Part shown: one piece after another, positions 17,306-26,704 of the stretch
Layout: each line of letters begins with the position of its first letter
Position numbering within the stretch: the first letter of the stretch is position 1
Assembly (NCBI RefSeq): GCF_900104725.1
Contig: NZ_LT629758.1
Coordinates: 744,001 to 808,000, forward strand
From: Actinoplanes derwentensis
GTDB taxonomy: Bacteria > Actinomycetota > Actinomycetes > Mycobacteriales > Micromonosporaceae
Reading direction: 5' to 3'
Length of the DNA stretch: 64,000 bases
Notes under the pieces: generated by a model
The model's database searches: none
What the model was told of the DNA's origin: nothing
The model's input: the letters and a program-made list of their open reading frames with translations, nothing else
Program-made: the position numbers and the translations under genes

Positions 17306-18021
17306 CGGCCGTGCTGGAGTTCCGCGACGTCCACCGGACCCACGGCGACGGTGAGGCGACCGTGCACGCCCTGCGCGGTGTCACCCTGACCGTCCGGCCC
17401 GGCGAACTGGTCGCCGTGATGGGACCGTCCGGATCCGGCAAGTCGACCCTGCTCAACCTGGCCGGCGGCCTCGACCGGCCGAGTGCCGGGGACGTGCTCG
17501 TCGACGGGACCGACCTGGAGAAGCTGTCGCACCGGAAGCTGTCCGAGGTGCGCCGCCGGACCGTCGGCTACGTCTTCCAGGACTTCAACCTGCTGCCCAG
17601 CCTGACCGCGGTGGAGAACGTGGCCCTGCCCCTGGAACTCGACGGCCGGAGCATCCGCCAGGCCCGGCGCGCCGCCCTCGCCGCCCTCGGCGACGTCGGT
17701 CTCGGTGACCTGGCCCGCCGATTCCCGGACGAGATGTCCGGCGGCCAGCAGCAGCGGGTCGCGATCGCCCGCGCCCTGGTCGGCGACCGGCGCCTGGTAC
17801 TGGCCGACGAACCGACCGGCGCCCTCGACTCGCAGACCGGCGAGCTGGTGCTGCGGGTGCTGCGCGACCGGGTGGACGCCGGAGCGGCCGGCCTGCTGGT
17901 CACCCACGAGGCCCGGCACGCCGGCTGGGCCGACCGGGTGATCTTCCTGCGGGACGGTTCCCTGATCGACACGTCCGGCCCGCTCGGCTCGGTCACGGAT
18001 CTGCTGGAGCCGACGTCGTGA
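17302..18021 (+). CDS. ABC transporter ATPase (MacB/LolD type)
   Basis: 239 residues, start GTG overlapping the PadR stop by four bases. Walker A GPSGSGKST, Q-loop region VGYVFQDFNLLPSLTAVENV, signature MSGGQQQR, Walker B LVLADEPTGALD and H-loop VTHE are all intact. The sequence type is that of ATPases paired with FtsX/MacB-fold permeases, which work by mechanotransmission rather than as classical importers. It pairs with the next gene. Confidence 0.92.
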   Translation: MTAVLEFRDVHRTHGDGEATVHALRGVTLTVRPGELVAVMGPSGSGKSTLLNLAGGLDRPSAGDVLVDGTDLEKLSHRKLSEVRRRTVGYVFQDFNLLPSLTAVENVALPLELDGRSIRQARRAALAALGDVGLGDLARRFPDEMSGGQQQRVAIARALVGDRRLVLADEPTGALDSQTGELVLRVLRDRVDAGAAGLLVTHEARHAGWADRVIFLRDGSLIDTSGPLGSVTDLLEPTS

Positions 18022-20699
18022 GGATGCCGTTTCTCGGTTCGTGGCGGACGGCGCTGCGTGTCGCCCGGCGCGAGATGACCCGTACCAAAGGTCGGTCTGC
18101 CCTGGTCATCGCCATGATCGCGGTGCCGGTGTGCGGGCTCGGCTACACCGCCGCCTCCTACGACATGTTCACCCTGACGGGCCAGGAGAAGGCCACCCGG
18201 ATCCTGGGGCAGGCCGACGCGATCGTGTGGCCGCTGATGCCCGACCCGATCGTGCAGGACGCGCCCGGTGACAACTGGCGGCTGGCGGAGAACGAGGAGC
18301 AATCCGCGCCCTTCTCCGCCCTGACCGAGCAGCAGGTGCTGGCCCTGCTCCCGGACGGGACCAGGGTCGTGCCGATCCACCAGACCTCCCTCGATCTGCT
18401 GACCGCGACCGGTGGCCTGGTCGACGCCGAGATCTCCGAGTTGGACCTGACCGACCCGATCCATCGGGGCGCGGCCGAAATCGTGGACGGCCGGGCACCC
18501 GCGGCACCGGGCGAGGTGGCGATGTCGCGGGCTGCGCGGGAACGGTTCGGCGACACCGTCCGCACCCCGGACGGCAGCCGCACCTGGACTCGCGTCGGCA
18601 CCGTGGAGGTCCCGGCGGACCTGGGCGAAGTGCTGATGGTCGGCCCTGGAGGCTTGCCCGAGTCGTCGGGAATGCCATCCTGGCTGGCCGACACCCCGGA
18701 CCCGGTCCTCTGGTCCGACGTACGGGAACTCAACCGTTCCGGAATCATGGTCACCTCGCGGGCCGTACTGCTCGATCCGCCTGACCCGGTCGAGGTGCCC
18801 CTCCAGTCGTTCGATTCGGCGGCGCTGTCCCTCGTACCCGTGGTGGTCGGTCTGGCGATTCTGGAGATCGTGCTGCTGGCCGGTCCGGCCTTCGCCGTCG
18901 GCGCGCGGCGGCGGCAGCGCTCGCTCGCACTGGTCGCCGCCAACGGCGGTACCCGGTCCCACCTGCGGCGCATCGTGCTCGCCGACGGTGTCCTGCTCGG
19001 TCTGGCCGGCGCGGCCATCGGACTGGTGTTCGCCGTGATCCTCGCCGTTCTGGCCCGTCCGTTCGCCGAGGAACTACTGGTAGGGGCGCGGGCCGGGGGC
19101 TACCGGTTCGATCCGCCGACGCTCGCCGGCATCGTCGTCCTGGCGATGGTCACCGGGCTGCTGGCGGCGTCCGTCCCGGCGTTCACCGCCGCCCGCGCCG
19201 ACGTGGTGACCGCGCTGACCGGCCGCCGTGGGGTGATCCGGTCCCGGCGCCGCTGGGTGGTGACCGGCCTGGCGCTGGCCGCGGGTGGCGTCGCGATCAC
19301 CGTCACCGGAGTGCGGCGGGTGGACGTACGGATGATCGTCGCAGGGCTGGCCGTCGTCCAGATCGGCCTGGTGCTGTGCACGCCCGCCCTGGTCGGGCTG
19401 GTCGCGAAACTCGGCGGGCTGCTGCCGCCGGCACCCCGGATCGCGCTGCGCGACACCGCCCGCAACCGTGCCTCGTCGGCTCCGGCGGTCGCCGCGGTGA
19501 TGGCCGCCGTCGCCGGAACCGTCACCATCGGCGTCTACCTGACCAGCGCCGACGACAAGGCTCGACAGGACTACCAGCAACTGTTGCCGATGGGCTATGT
19601 CGCCGCCAACTACGGGCTCGGCAGTGACAGTTACACCGCCCGGACCCCGGAGCTGGTCCGGGCTGCCCTTGGCGAGGCGCTGCCCGGCGCGGCTCTGACC
19701 GAGATCTCCGCGACGGTCTGCCGCTACGACCGCACCTCCACCGGCTGCCAGCTCGTCCCGGTCCGCACCGCCGCGCAGACCTGCCCCGGCGAGGAGAATC
19801 CCCCGGCCACCCCGGCCGAGGTCGACGCGATGGCCGCGGATCCGCGGTGCGCCGGATCCCACATCAGTCAGGGTCTCGCCTATTCGCTCTTCCTCTCGAT
19901 GGTCGGTGACCGGGACACCGTCGCCGCGCTGACCGGTGCGTCCGGCTCTGTCCTGGACGAGGCCGCGGCCGTGTTGGACCGCGGTGGCGTGGTGGTCAAG
20001 GACCCGTACCTGATCGACGACGGGATGGTCACCATCGCCGTCAGCGATCCGGAACAGACCACGTCACGGACCTTCACCGCCCCCGGCTTCCTGCTCGACG
20101 ACGCCGTCTATCCCGGCGGTCCCGTCATGTCGCGGGCAGCGGCCGAGAAGGCCGGTTTCGACGTGGCGGCGATCGGGCTGGTCGCCGCGACCACCGCCCC
20201 GCCATCGACCGGAACCATCGACGGCCTGAACGCGGCCCTGTCCGCCGCGGGCAGCCGCAGCCCGGTGGTGGAGGCCGGCCCGACCGTTGAGGAAGGCCCG
20301 ATGCTGTACCTGCTCGCTGCCGCGTCCGCCCTGATCACCCTGGGTGCGGCCGCTGTGGCGACCGGGCTGGCGGCGGCCGACGGCCGGGCCGACCTGTCGA
20401 CGCTCGCCGCGGTCGGGGCATCACCCGGGATCCGGCGGTTGTTGTCGATCAGCCAGTCGGGGGTGATCGCCGGCTTGGGGTCGTTGCTGGGCATCCTGGC
20501 CGGTGTCGGTTCGGGATTCGCGGTTCTGACGGCGACTAACCTGAGCCGCACGACCGAGTGGCCGGCCCCGACCCCGTACCCGCTGTCCGTACCGTGGCTG
20601 AATCTGCTCTTGATCTTGATGGTTCCGCTGGTGGCGATGCTCGGCGCGGGTCTGCTGACCCGGGCCCGCCTCCCGATCGAACGGCGTCGCCCTACTTGA
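18018..20699 (+). CDS. ABC transporter FtsX-like permease
   Basis: 893 residues, start overlapping the ATPase stop (GTGA). One membrane segment near residues 30-50 is followed by a large extracytoplasmic domain, then three segments (about 270-400), a second permease repeat beginning near 420, and a final three-segment block (about 760-880). This duplicated FtsX architecture is common in actinobacterial antibiotic-sensing or efflux systems. With the PadR regulator it likely forms a ligand-inducible defence against a membrane-active compound (inference). It converges on and overlaps by eight bases a TetR remnant. Confidence 0.88.
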   Translation: MRMPFLGSWRTALRVARREMTRTKGRSALVIAMIAVPVCGLGYTAASYDMFTLTGQEKATRILGQADAIVWPLMPDPIVQDAPGDNWRLAENEEQSAPFSALTEQQVLALLPDGTRVVPIHQTSLDLLTATGGLVDAEISELDLTDPIHRGAAEIVDGRAPAAPGEVAMSRAARERFGDTVRTPDGSRTWTRVGTVEVPADLGEVLMVGPGGLPESSGMPSWLADTPDPVLWSDVRELNRSGIMVTSRAVLLDPPDPVEVPLQSFDSAALSLVPVVVGLAILEIVLLAGPAFAVGARRRQRSLALVAANGGTRSHLRRIVLADGVLLGLAGAAIGLVFAVILAVLARPFAEELLVGARAGGYRFDPPTLAGIVVLAMVTGLLAASVPAFTAARADVVTALTGRRGVIRSRRRWVVTGLALAAGGVAITVTGVRRVDVRMIVAGLAVVQIGLVLCTPALVGLVAKLGGLLPPAPRIALRDTARNRASSAPAVAAVMAAVAGTVTIGVYLTSADDKARQDYQQLLPMGYVAANYGLGSDSYTARTPELVRAALGEALPGAALTEISATVCRYDRTSTGCQLVPVRTAAQTCPGEENPPATPAEVDAMAADPRCAGSHISQGLAYSLFLSMVGDRDTVAALTGASGSVLDEAAAVLDRGGVVVKDPYLIDDGMVTIAVSDPEQTTSRTFTAPGFLLDDAVYPGGPVMSRAAAEKAGFDVAAIGLVAATTAPPSTGTIDGLNAALSAAGSRSPVVEAGPTVEEGPMLYLLAAASALITLGAAAVATGLAAADGRADLSTLAAVGASPGIRRLLSISQSGVIAGLGSLLGILAGVGSGFAVLTATNLSRTTEWPAPTPYPLSVPWLNLLLILMVPLVAMLGAGLLTRARLPIERRRPT

Positions 20700-20928
20700 G
20701 GGTGAGCAACGTCAGCGCGAGTCTGGCCACACCGGTCAGCTCGGTGCGGCCCGCTCCGAGTTCGGAGCGGGCCGACAGCCCCTGCCGGAGCGTCTGAACG
20801 AACTCCGCGAGCACCACCGGATCCGTCGTCGCCGGCAGGTCGCCTTCCCGAACCGCGCGCTCGACACGGGCTCGGAGTCGCGCCTCGTCGGAGAGTTGCA
20901 GATCGGCGGCGTACGACCGGACGTCCAG
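20692..20928 (-). pseudogene. C-terminal remnant of a TetR-family regulator
   Basis: On the minus strand the last 75 or so residues (DEARLRARVERAVREGDLP, then VVLAEFVQTLRQGLSARSELGAG) match the C-terminal domain typical of TetR regulators. The preceding frame has no helix-turn-helix, so the DNA-binding half has been lost. No start codon or ribosome site is credible. It is best read as a decayed gene trimmed by deletion. Confidence 0.6.
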
Positions 20929-20971
20929 GGTGGTGGGACGCGTCCGCCATGACCGCGCTCCGCGACAGTGC

Positions 20972-21091
20972 ACGAACTCGGCCGGCAAGGTCGCTCCGGC
21001 GCACCTGGAAGCCTCCGACCAGCTCGCGGCCCTCGTGAACCGGCTCCGGAAGTCCCCCGGTCTCGGTGGCGAAGCCGCCGTGGCGTCCTGA
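20972..21091 (+). pseudogene. Possible tail of a chemoreceptor-like gene
   Basis: A plus-strand frame ending at the TGA at 21089-21091 reads AHLEASDQLAALVNRLRKS, which resembles the final helix of methyl-accepting chemotaxis proteins. It has no start and no upstream body, and it abuts the TetR remnant. The identification is weak; it may simply be non-coding. Confidence 0.2.
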
Positions 21092-21158
21092 TCTGCGCAC
21101 GCGGACATCGAGATCAACGACTATGCTGGCCGCGTTTGTTGATCAACGGGGGAGTCTC

Positions 21159-22298
21159 ATGCGTGCAATCCTGGTGCCCGGCGTCCTGGCCGGTGTCATT
21201 CTCTCTACCGTCGCCTCTCCTGTTCAAGCTGCTCAGATTCCCTGGTGGGATGCCATCAGCGCACCAGGCGAGTACAGCACTGTGCACGGTGTCACCCCGG
21301 TCACGTTCGCCGCGGATCCGGACCTGGCGGCGGTGCAGCTCGACGGTGGACCGGTGACGGCCCTCGACGGTGACGGACCGTGGACGACGACCGTCGATCT
21401 GTCACGGCGGCCGTCCGGGTCGCAGAGTTTCACTGTCTGGTTGACCTATCGCGACGGTAGTCGCGCGGTGGTTTCCTGGACCGTCGTCGTCGACAACGAC
21501 CGTCCGGTCATTCAGGACGGAACGAAGCAGCTGCTTTTCAACAGCGACGTCTCCTTCGAACCGACGGTCAGCGACACCAGTGACCGGGTCCGTGTCGACC
21601 TGCTGGTCGACGGGAAGGTCGAGGCTTCGGATCCGTACGCTCCGTACTATCTGCCTCTCGCCGTCTACGGGCGGCGCAACGGCAGTCACCGGCTCACGCT
21701 GCGGGCCACCGACCCGTTCGGCCAGAGCAGCGAGATCAACCGTACGGTCGTGGTCGACACGATCGGACCTTCGGTGACCGGGCTGACGCCGGCTCACCGG
21801 TCGTTCGTGCGTGGCACCTTCACCGTCAAGGCCACCAAGGTCAGCGATGCCTACGGAGTGGCGTACGCCGAGCTTTACGTCGACGGAAAGTTCAAAGGCC
21901 GGGACACCACCGCGCCGTACGGCGTGAAGGTCACCACCAAGGACGCGTCCTGGTACCGGTGGAACGTCGTCGACAAGGCCGGCAACATCACCAGCATCGA
22001 ACGCCACATCTTCGTCGACACTCAGGCCCCCACGATCCGGAAGCTCAAGGCGCCGAAGAACAAGGCCCGCGTCTATGGCAAAGTGACCGTCACCCTGCAG
22101 CCCGAAGACGACTTCGGCACGGTGCCCCGTGCTGAGTTGCTGGTCAACGGCAAAGTCGTGGCCAAGGCGACGAAGTTCCCCTACCGCCTGACCGTCGACA
22201 CGCGCCGCCAGAAGAAGACGATGAAGGTGCAGATCCGCGTCTACGACAAGGCCGGCAACACCACGACGACCAAGACCCGCATCTGGAAACGACGCTGA
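21159..22298 (+). CDS. Secreted protein of Ig-like domains
   Basis: 379 residues from the ATG at 21159 with GGGGGAG upstream; an earlier in-frame start is less favoured. A signal peptide ends near VQAAQ. The mature chain contains about four beta-sandwich repeats of 80-90 residues with the recurring patterns VDLLVDGK, AELYVDGKFKG and AELLVNGKVVAK, each followed by a VDTIGP or VDTQAP-type linker. This is the style of bacterial Ig domains (Big_9/Ig_7-like) on adhesins and exoenzymes. No catalytic domain is attached. Confidence 0.8.
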   Translation: MRAILVPGVLAGVILSTVASPVQAAQIPWWDAISAPGEYSTVHGVTPVTFAADPDLAAVQLDGGPVTALDGDGPWTTTVDLSRRPSGSQSFTVWLTYRDGSRAVVSWTVVVDNDRPVIQDGTKQLLFNSDVSFEPTVSDTSDRVRVDLLVDGKVEASDPYAPYYLPLAVYGRRNGSHRLTLRATDPFGQSSEINRTVVVDTIGPSVTGLTPAHRSFVRGTFTVKATKVSDAYGVAYAELYVDGKFKGRDTTAPYGVKVTTKDASWYRWNVVDKAGNITSIERHIFVDTQAPTIRKLKAPKNKARVYGKVTVTLQPEDDFGTVPRAELLVNGKVVAKATKFPYRLTVDTRRQKKTMKVQIRVYDKAGNTTTTKTRIWKRR

Positions 22299-22352
22299 AC
22301 CCGCGCCTGACCGAGCCATTGATGAGGCCGGAAACCTTGATCGAAGAAATAC

Positions 22353-22384
22353 CGCGGTGGGCCGGGGCGAGCGGGCCCACCGCG
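22353..22384. terminator. Hairpin between convergent Ig-like and P450 genes
   Basis: CGCGGTGGGCC (22353-22363) pairs perfectly with GGCCCACCGCG (22374-22384) across a 10-base loop. It lies between two convergent genes and may serve both, although no clear T-tract is present on either side. Confidence 0.6.
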
Positions 22385-22463
22385 TGCCGGTCACGTTAGG
22401 CCAGTGCGGTGATGAGCTGGGCTTTCGCGACCAGTTTGTGACCCTCTCGCGTCGACGGGAAAG

Positions 22464-23621
22464 TCACGACCAGCTGACCGGGACCTCCTCCAAGCCGCCG
22501 ACCAGCAGCCCCTCGCGGCGGCGCAGTTCGTCGACCGGGACCGCCAGGGCCAGGGTGGGCAGACGGTCCAGCAGCACCGACAGCACGGTGCGCAACTCCA
22601 CCCGGGCCAGGGACTGGCCGAGGCAGGCGTGGTAGCCGGCGCCGAACGTCAGGTGCGGGTTGGGGGAGCGGGTCAGGTCCATCTCGTCGGGTTCGGTGAA
22701 GACTCGCTCGTCCCGGTTGGCGGAGGGCATCGAGGACAACACCGTGGTGCCGGGTTCGACCACCGTGCCGGCGATCTCGACCTGTTCGGTGACCAGGCGG
22801 TGGGTGCCGAACCCGAGGTTCGCGTCGAAGCGCAGCACCTCCTCGACGGCGGTCGGCACCAGGTTCGGGTCGGCGAGCAGCTGTTCCCAGCGTTCGCGGC
22901 GGGCCAGCAGCATCGCGAGCATCTTGCCGATCATGTTGGCGGTGGTCTCGTGGCCGGCCACCAGCAGCGCCTGGCCGGTGAAGATCAGCTCTTCCTCGGA
23001 CAGCCGGCCGTCCTCGCTGTCCACGACCGTGACCAGCTCGGAGAGCAGATCGTCGCCAGGGGCGGACCGCTTGCCTCGTACGTGGGCGCGCATGTAGTCC
23101 CACAGCTCGCGGCCGGACTGCTGCACCTCTTCGGCGGGGAACCGGGTCAGGTTGAGGAAACGGTCCGACCAGTGGGCGAATCGTTCCCGGTCGGTGGCCG
23201 GCACCCCGAGCAGGTCACAGATGACGTAGACCGGAAGCGGGAAGCCGAGCATCGTACGCAGATCGGCCGGAGACCCGCTTTTGATCATCTCGTCGGTCAG
23301 CTCGTGCGCGATCCGGGTGATGCCGGGCTCCAGCGCCGTCATCCGCCGGGCGGTGAACGACCGGGTCAGCAGCCGCCGCCAGCGCAGATGGGCGGCGTCG
23401 TCGGCGAGGAAGCCGCCCATCGTGCCGCCGCCCGCGGGGGTGTTCCGCACGAAGCGGCGGTCGGTGATCGTGGTGCGCACGTCGTCGTACCTGGTCAGCA
23501 GTAACGCCTCGCCGCCGGAGGCGGTCCGGACGTGTGCCACCGGGCACGTCGCACGTAGTTCCTGCCACTCCGAGGGCGGGTCGACCGCGGTCGGGGGCGT
23601 GAACGGGTACTCGAGAACCAT
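22464..23621 (-). CDS. Cytochrome P450 (bacterial class I, CYP)
   Basis: 385 residues, start at 23621 with GGGAG upstream. Diagnostic motifs are complete: I-helix oxygen-activation LLVAGHETTAN, the K-helix ExxR in VEEVLRF, and the heme-binding loop FGAGYHACLGQ with the ligand Cys at about residue 333. The sequence resembles CYP105/CYP107-type actinomycete monooxygenases that hydroxylate secondary metabolites or xenobiotics. No ferredoxin gene or biosynthetic cluster is next to it, so the substrate is unknown. Confidence 0.92.
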   Translation of the reverse strand: MVLEYPFTPPTAVDPPSEWQELRATCPVAHVRTASGGEALLLTRYDDVRTTITDRRFVRNTPAGGGTMGGFLADDAAHLRWRRLLTRSFTARRMTALEPGITRIAHELTDEMIKSGSPADLRTMLGFPLPVYVICDLLGVPATDRERFAHWSDRFLNLTRFPAEEVQQSGRELWDYMRAHVRGKRSAPGDDLLSELVTVVDSEDGRLSEEELIFTGQALLVAGHETTANMIGKMLAMLLARRERWEQLLADPNLVPTAVEEVLRFDANLGFGTHRLVTEQVEIAGTVVEPGTTVLSSMPSANRDERVFTEPDEMDLTRSPNPHLTFGAGYHACLGQSLARVELRTVLSVLLDRLPTLALAVPVDELRRREGLLVGGLEEVPVSWS

Positions 23622-23648
23622 GTCGTCTCCCTGAGGTAAACGCCTGAT

Positions 23649-23668
23649 TACTTAGTACCGTACGAGTA
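23649..23668. promoter_or_regulatory. Dyad TACTTAGTACCGTACGAGTA before the P450 gene
   Basis: A 20-base sequence with matching TACT/AGTA ends and an inner GTAC-C-GTAC lies 28-47 bases upstream of the P450 start. It could be an operator for a TetR-type regulator encoded elsewhere. The symmetry is imperfect, so this is only a candidate. Confidence 0.3.
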
Positions 23669-23811
23669 GGGCGTTCAGGTAGCAAGCGGTCAAAATGATC
23701 AGCGGGTGTCCGGCCGCTGACATCGAGATCGGTGGACGCCGCGGGAAAGACACGGGCTGAAGTGACATTGATCTACGGCTGGAATAGGGCGCGCCACAGT
23801 ACCGTGACGGC

Positions 23812-24795
23812 GTGCCCACCAAAACAGACCTGACCAGTGCAGACCTCAGCGGGATCCGGCAGTCCGCCCTGGGTGCGGCCGATCCGCTGGGCGTGGCCGC
23901 CGAACTGGCCGCCGCGGCCGACGCCGGACACCTCGCCGACCCGCAGGACGCCGGATACGCTCTCGCTCTCGCCGCCGAGATCGCCGAGAGCCGGTCGAAA
24001 CTCGACGCCGCGCTGCGCTACGCCGACCAGGCAGTCACCGCCTACGGCACGCGCGACGACAGCCCGGCCTCCTCGGCCCAGGCGCTGCGGGCCCGGATCC
24101 TGTTCCGGTCCGGCCGCGCCGACGACGCGCTGGCCGCGCTCGAGCCGCTGCGCCCGGCCCTGACGAAGTATTCGGACGCCGCCGCTTACGTCGGTGCCGC
24201 CCTCGCGGCCGGAGGAAAGAACCGGGTCGCCGAACAGTGGCTGACCGAAGCGGTCCGGGCCGTCCTCGACGAGCGCGCCGCCGCCGGCCAGAGCACCGAC
24301 CCGGTCAGCGCCGACGACGCCGGACTGCTGTTCTTCCTGCTCCAGCAGCGGCACCGCACCCGGCACACCCTGGGCCTGTCGCACGACACCTACGACAACC
24401 TGGCGGACCGCCTCGAGACGCGGCTGGCCCGGACCCCGCCCGCCGGTGCGGACGACGACCTGCTCTTCTGGCCGGAGGCCGAGTTCGCCACGGTGGTCAC
24501 CCGCTGGCCGGCGCTGACCGGGACCTACGGCGCGACCTGGGACGAGCACCGTGCCCGGCTGGAGCAGCGGCTCACCCGCCAGGGCGGCACCCCGTCCCTG
24601 CTGCCCGGCGTGGCCGACGACCTGGCCCGGTTCGCCGGTATCGGCGGTACTGCCGACGCGAACGCCCGCAACGGTTACGCCCGCAGCCTGGCCGCCGGCA
24701 CCGGTCTGATCGCCTGGCCGCCGGCCCGCAACGACGCCTGCTGGTGCGGTTCCGGCGCCAAGTACAAGAAGTGCTGCTTGCCCCGCTCCCGGTGA
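23812..24795 (+). CDS. SEC-C zinc-motif protein with helical (TPR-like) body
   Basis: 327 residues from a GTG at 23812. The first 280 residues are Ala-rich helical repeats resembling tetratricopeptides. The C-terminus carries the SEC-C zinc-binding motif NDACWCGSGAKYKKCC, first known from SecA, where it binds zinc and SecB or ribosomes. Stand-alone SEC-C proteins are widespread and mostly uncharacterised. The gene ends at a strong bidirectional terminator. Confidence 0.85.
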   Translation: MPTKTDLTSADLSGIRQSALGAADPLGVAAELAAAADAGHLADPQDAGYALALAAEIAESRSKLDAALRYADQAVTAYGTRDDSPASSAQALRARILFRSGRADDALAALEPLRPALTKYSDAAAYVGAALAAGGKNRVAEQWLTEAVRAVLDERAAAGQSTDPVSADDAGLLFFLLQQRHRTRHTLGLSHDTYDNLADRLETRLARTPPAGADDDLLFWPEAEFATVVTRWPALTGTYGATWDEHRARLEQRLTRQGGTPSLLPGVADDLARFAGIGGTADANARNGYARSLAAGTGLIAWPPARNDACWCGSGAKYKKCCLPRSR

Positions 24796-24800
24796 GACGA

Positions 24801-24847
24801 AAAACCGAGGGCGCGTGACCGGTGTACGGTCACGCGCCCTCGGTTTT
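24801..24847. terminator. Bidirectional terminator, 20-bp stem
   Basis: AAAACCGAGGGCGCGTGACC (24801-24820) is matched base for base by its complement at 24828-24847 with a 7-base loop. It ends in TTTT on the plus strand and, because the left arm starts AAAA, in TTTT on the minus strand too. It serves the convergent SEC-C and YtxH-like genes. Confidence 0.93.
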
Positions 24848-24864
24848 CGAGCCGGTCTACAGCT

Positions 24865-25239
24865 TTACAGCGGTCGATCGGTGGACGCGCCGAACTCGGT
24901 GGTCGGGGTCGTCGTGCGCGTCCGGGACGACGTGGTCGCCGGAGCCAGTGGCTTGGTGACCTCGGCCCGGGGCGTGGGAGCCGGAGTCGGCGGCGTCGTC
25001 GTCGCGGAGTAGGGGGCCGGGGTGGGGCGGGTGGACTCGGCCGCCGAGTGCAGCTTCGCGTTCACCTTGTCGGTGCCGGTTCCGATCAGGGCCTTCGCCT
25101 TCTCCTGCGCCTCCACGAACCGCGGGTGCGCGGCGGCCTTACGGGCGGACGCGGCGATGCTCTCGTACTTCTCGCGGCCTGCACGGCTGCCCAGCACGTA
25201 ACCCACGGCGACACCGGCGGCGAGCTTGAGGATTCCCAT
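24865..25239 (-). CDS. Small YtxH-like protein with Pro/Thr-rich tail
   Basis: 124 residues. One hydrophobic segment at the start (LKLAAGVAVGYVLGSRAGREKYE) is a pattern widely annotated as YtxH-like in actinobacteria. A helical region and a 50-residue Thr/Pro/Ala-rich disordered tail follow. It is probably a membrane-anchored envelope or stress protein of unknown function. It may be the distal gene after the membrane protein at 25,358, which is 118 bases upstream on the same strand. Confidence 0.65.
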   Translation of the reverse strand: MGILKLAAGVAVGYVLGSRAGREKYESIAASARKAAAHPRFVEAQEKAKALIGTGTDKVNAKLHSAAESTRPTPAPYSATTTPPTPAPTPRAEVTKPLAPATTSSRTRTTTPTTEFGASTDRPL

Positions 25240-25357
25240 GAACGGTCACTCCGATCCGTTGAACTTCTGATGGCTCACCGGCGATGAGTTGCCCAATCGG
25301 GCTCCGCCGAAACCGGTGTCAGCTCTCCGGGTGGCGATCCGGCCCCACAGTGGCACG

Positions 25358-25894
25358 TCACTCGCCCCCCTCGCCGCCCTCTCCGCCCGAGCTGTAGTCG
25401 CGATCGTGACCGGGTGACCGGAGCATGTGCACCGCCGACGGTTCCGCAAGTTCCACCCCATCGGCCTGCCGAGACGTCGGTGGCGTGTTGATGCCGGTGG
25501 CCGCCGAGGTCGCGACCCCGGCACCGCCGAACGTGATCAGGAACAGCGCGACGACCCAGCCGGTGCCGGCCACCGGCCCCACCGCGTTCAAGGTGACGAA
25601 GGCGGTCAGCCCGACCACGATCCCCAGTGCCAGCGCGAGCCACCGGAACTTCTTCGCCCGGCGGACCTCAGCTCGGTAGTTGTCCAGGAGGGCGGCGCTC
25701 GCCACCACGCAGTCCACGGATCCACCGCACGTGCCGCAGACGATCGGGACGGTGTCCTTGCCCTCGGCCGGCCGGTCCACCGCCAGCGGATGCAGTGCGA
25801 ACCATCTCTCGACGTACTGCGGCGGTTCCTCCACTGCCTCTGGTCGCTTCTCCAGTAGGTGACCTAGCTGCCAGGCGGGCCGATTGTCGTCCAT
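25358..25894 (-). CDS. Membrane protein with a CxxC zinc-ribbon-like loop
   Basis: 178 residues. A soluble N-terminal part carries VCGTCGGSVDC (near residues 53-63), which could be half of a zinc ribbon. Two closely spaced membrane segments (about 85-105 and 112-130) and an acidic Gly/Glu tail follow. No family is recognised. It is followed by the small YtxH-like gene on the same strand. Confidence 0.6.
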   Translation of the reverse strand: MDDNRPAWQLGHLLEKRPEAVEEPPQYVERWFALHPLAVDRPAEGKDTVPIVCGTCGGSVDCVVASAALLDNYRAEVRRAKKFRWLALALGIVVGLTAFVTLNAVGPVAGTGWVVALFLITFGGAGVATSAATGINTPPTSRQADGVELAEPSAVHMLRSPGHDRDYSSGGEGGEGGE

Positions 25895-26165
25895 GGACGG
25901 ATGGTAATTTTCGCGCGCGAGGATCGTGATCTTTGTTTACGGCTTCCGGCGGGGTGTTGTTCCGGGTGGTTAGGACATGTTCAGGTTTAACCCGGGAAAG
26001 CACTCCTGGCAGGGTTCGGGCCGGTTTCCGGGCAATATGGGAGCGTTTCCATCGTGTTGCGCGAAATTAGTTATTTAATATGGCGAAATATAGCAACAGT
26101 TTGTCGGGAGTCGATGGGGTTATTGCCTGCGCTGACCGTTTCCGAAGGTAACGAAGGAGATCAGC

Positions 26166-26567
26166 GTGACCCCCAAGAGAGTCGCAGCAACCGCATTCGC
26201 CATGACCCTCACCGGTACGGCCGCAGTGATCGGGCTGACCGCCACACCCGCCGCGGCCGCGGCCGAGCCGTGTGTGCAGAAGGTGGCGGTCGTCAACAAC
26301 GGCGGCTTCGTGATCAACTTCCAGCTCACCACCCGTGACGGACAGGTCTCCGCGCCGACCGACGACTACCCGATCAACCAGTGGCGCCTGGTGGACCTGG
26401 TCTCCACCCCGTTCGCCGAGGGTGTCGACGTACGCCCGCTGGTGCATGCTGAGGCCGGCAACGACGTGCTGGGCAACGTCTTCGTCTCCTACTGCGCCAA
26501 CGGCCAGACCGCGACCTACACCGCCAGCGGCACCACGCTCAACTACTCGGTCACCCTGCTGACCTGA
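26166..26567 (+). CDS. Small secreted protein of unknown function
   Basis: 133 residues from a GTG at 26166 with an excellent AAGGAG site. A signal peptide ends near AAAAAE (about residue 34), leaving a mature domain of about 100 residues with two Cys residues that probably form one disulphide (EPCVQKVAVVNNGG and SYCANGQ). The beta-rich texture (VVNNGGFVINFQL) resembles small extracellular lectin-like or crystallin-like domains, but no family is assigned. The 270 bases upstream (25,895-26,165) are clearly AT-richer than their surroundings and should hold its promoter. Confidence 0.7.
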   Translation: MTPKRVAATAFAMTLTGTAAVIGLTATPAAAAAEPCVQKVAVVNNGGFVINFQLTTRDGQVSAPTDDYPINQWRLVDLVSTPFAEGVDVRPLVHAEAGNDVLGNVFVSYCANGQTATYTASGTTLNYSVTLLT

Positions 26568-26704
26568 CAGCCGGAGTAAACGCCGGAACGGCCGGAGTAG
26601 ACGCCGGACGAAATAGCGAATACGCCGGGCCCCGCTTCGACACACGAGGCGGGGCCCAACGGCTAAGTGGGACGGGTGGGTTGCCGATCGGGTGGGTGTG
26701 AACC

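Noticed and set aside
22396..22463. Extra coding sequence after the P450 stop (HKLVAKAQLITALA in another frame)
   Set aside because: Too short, without a start, and the P450 is already full length; not supported as a gene or exon-like remnant.
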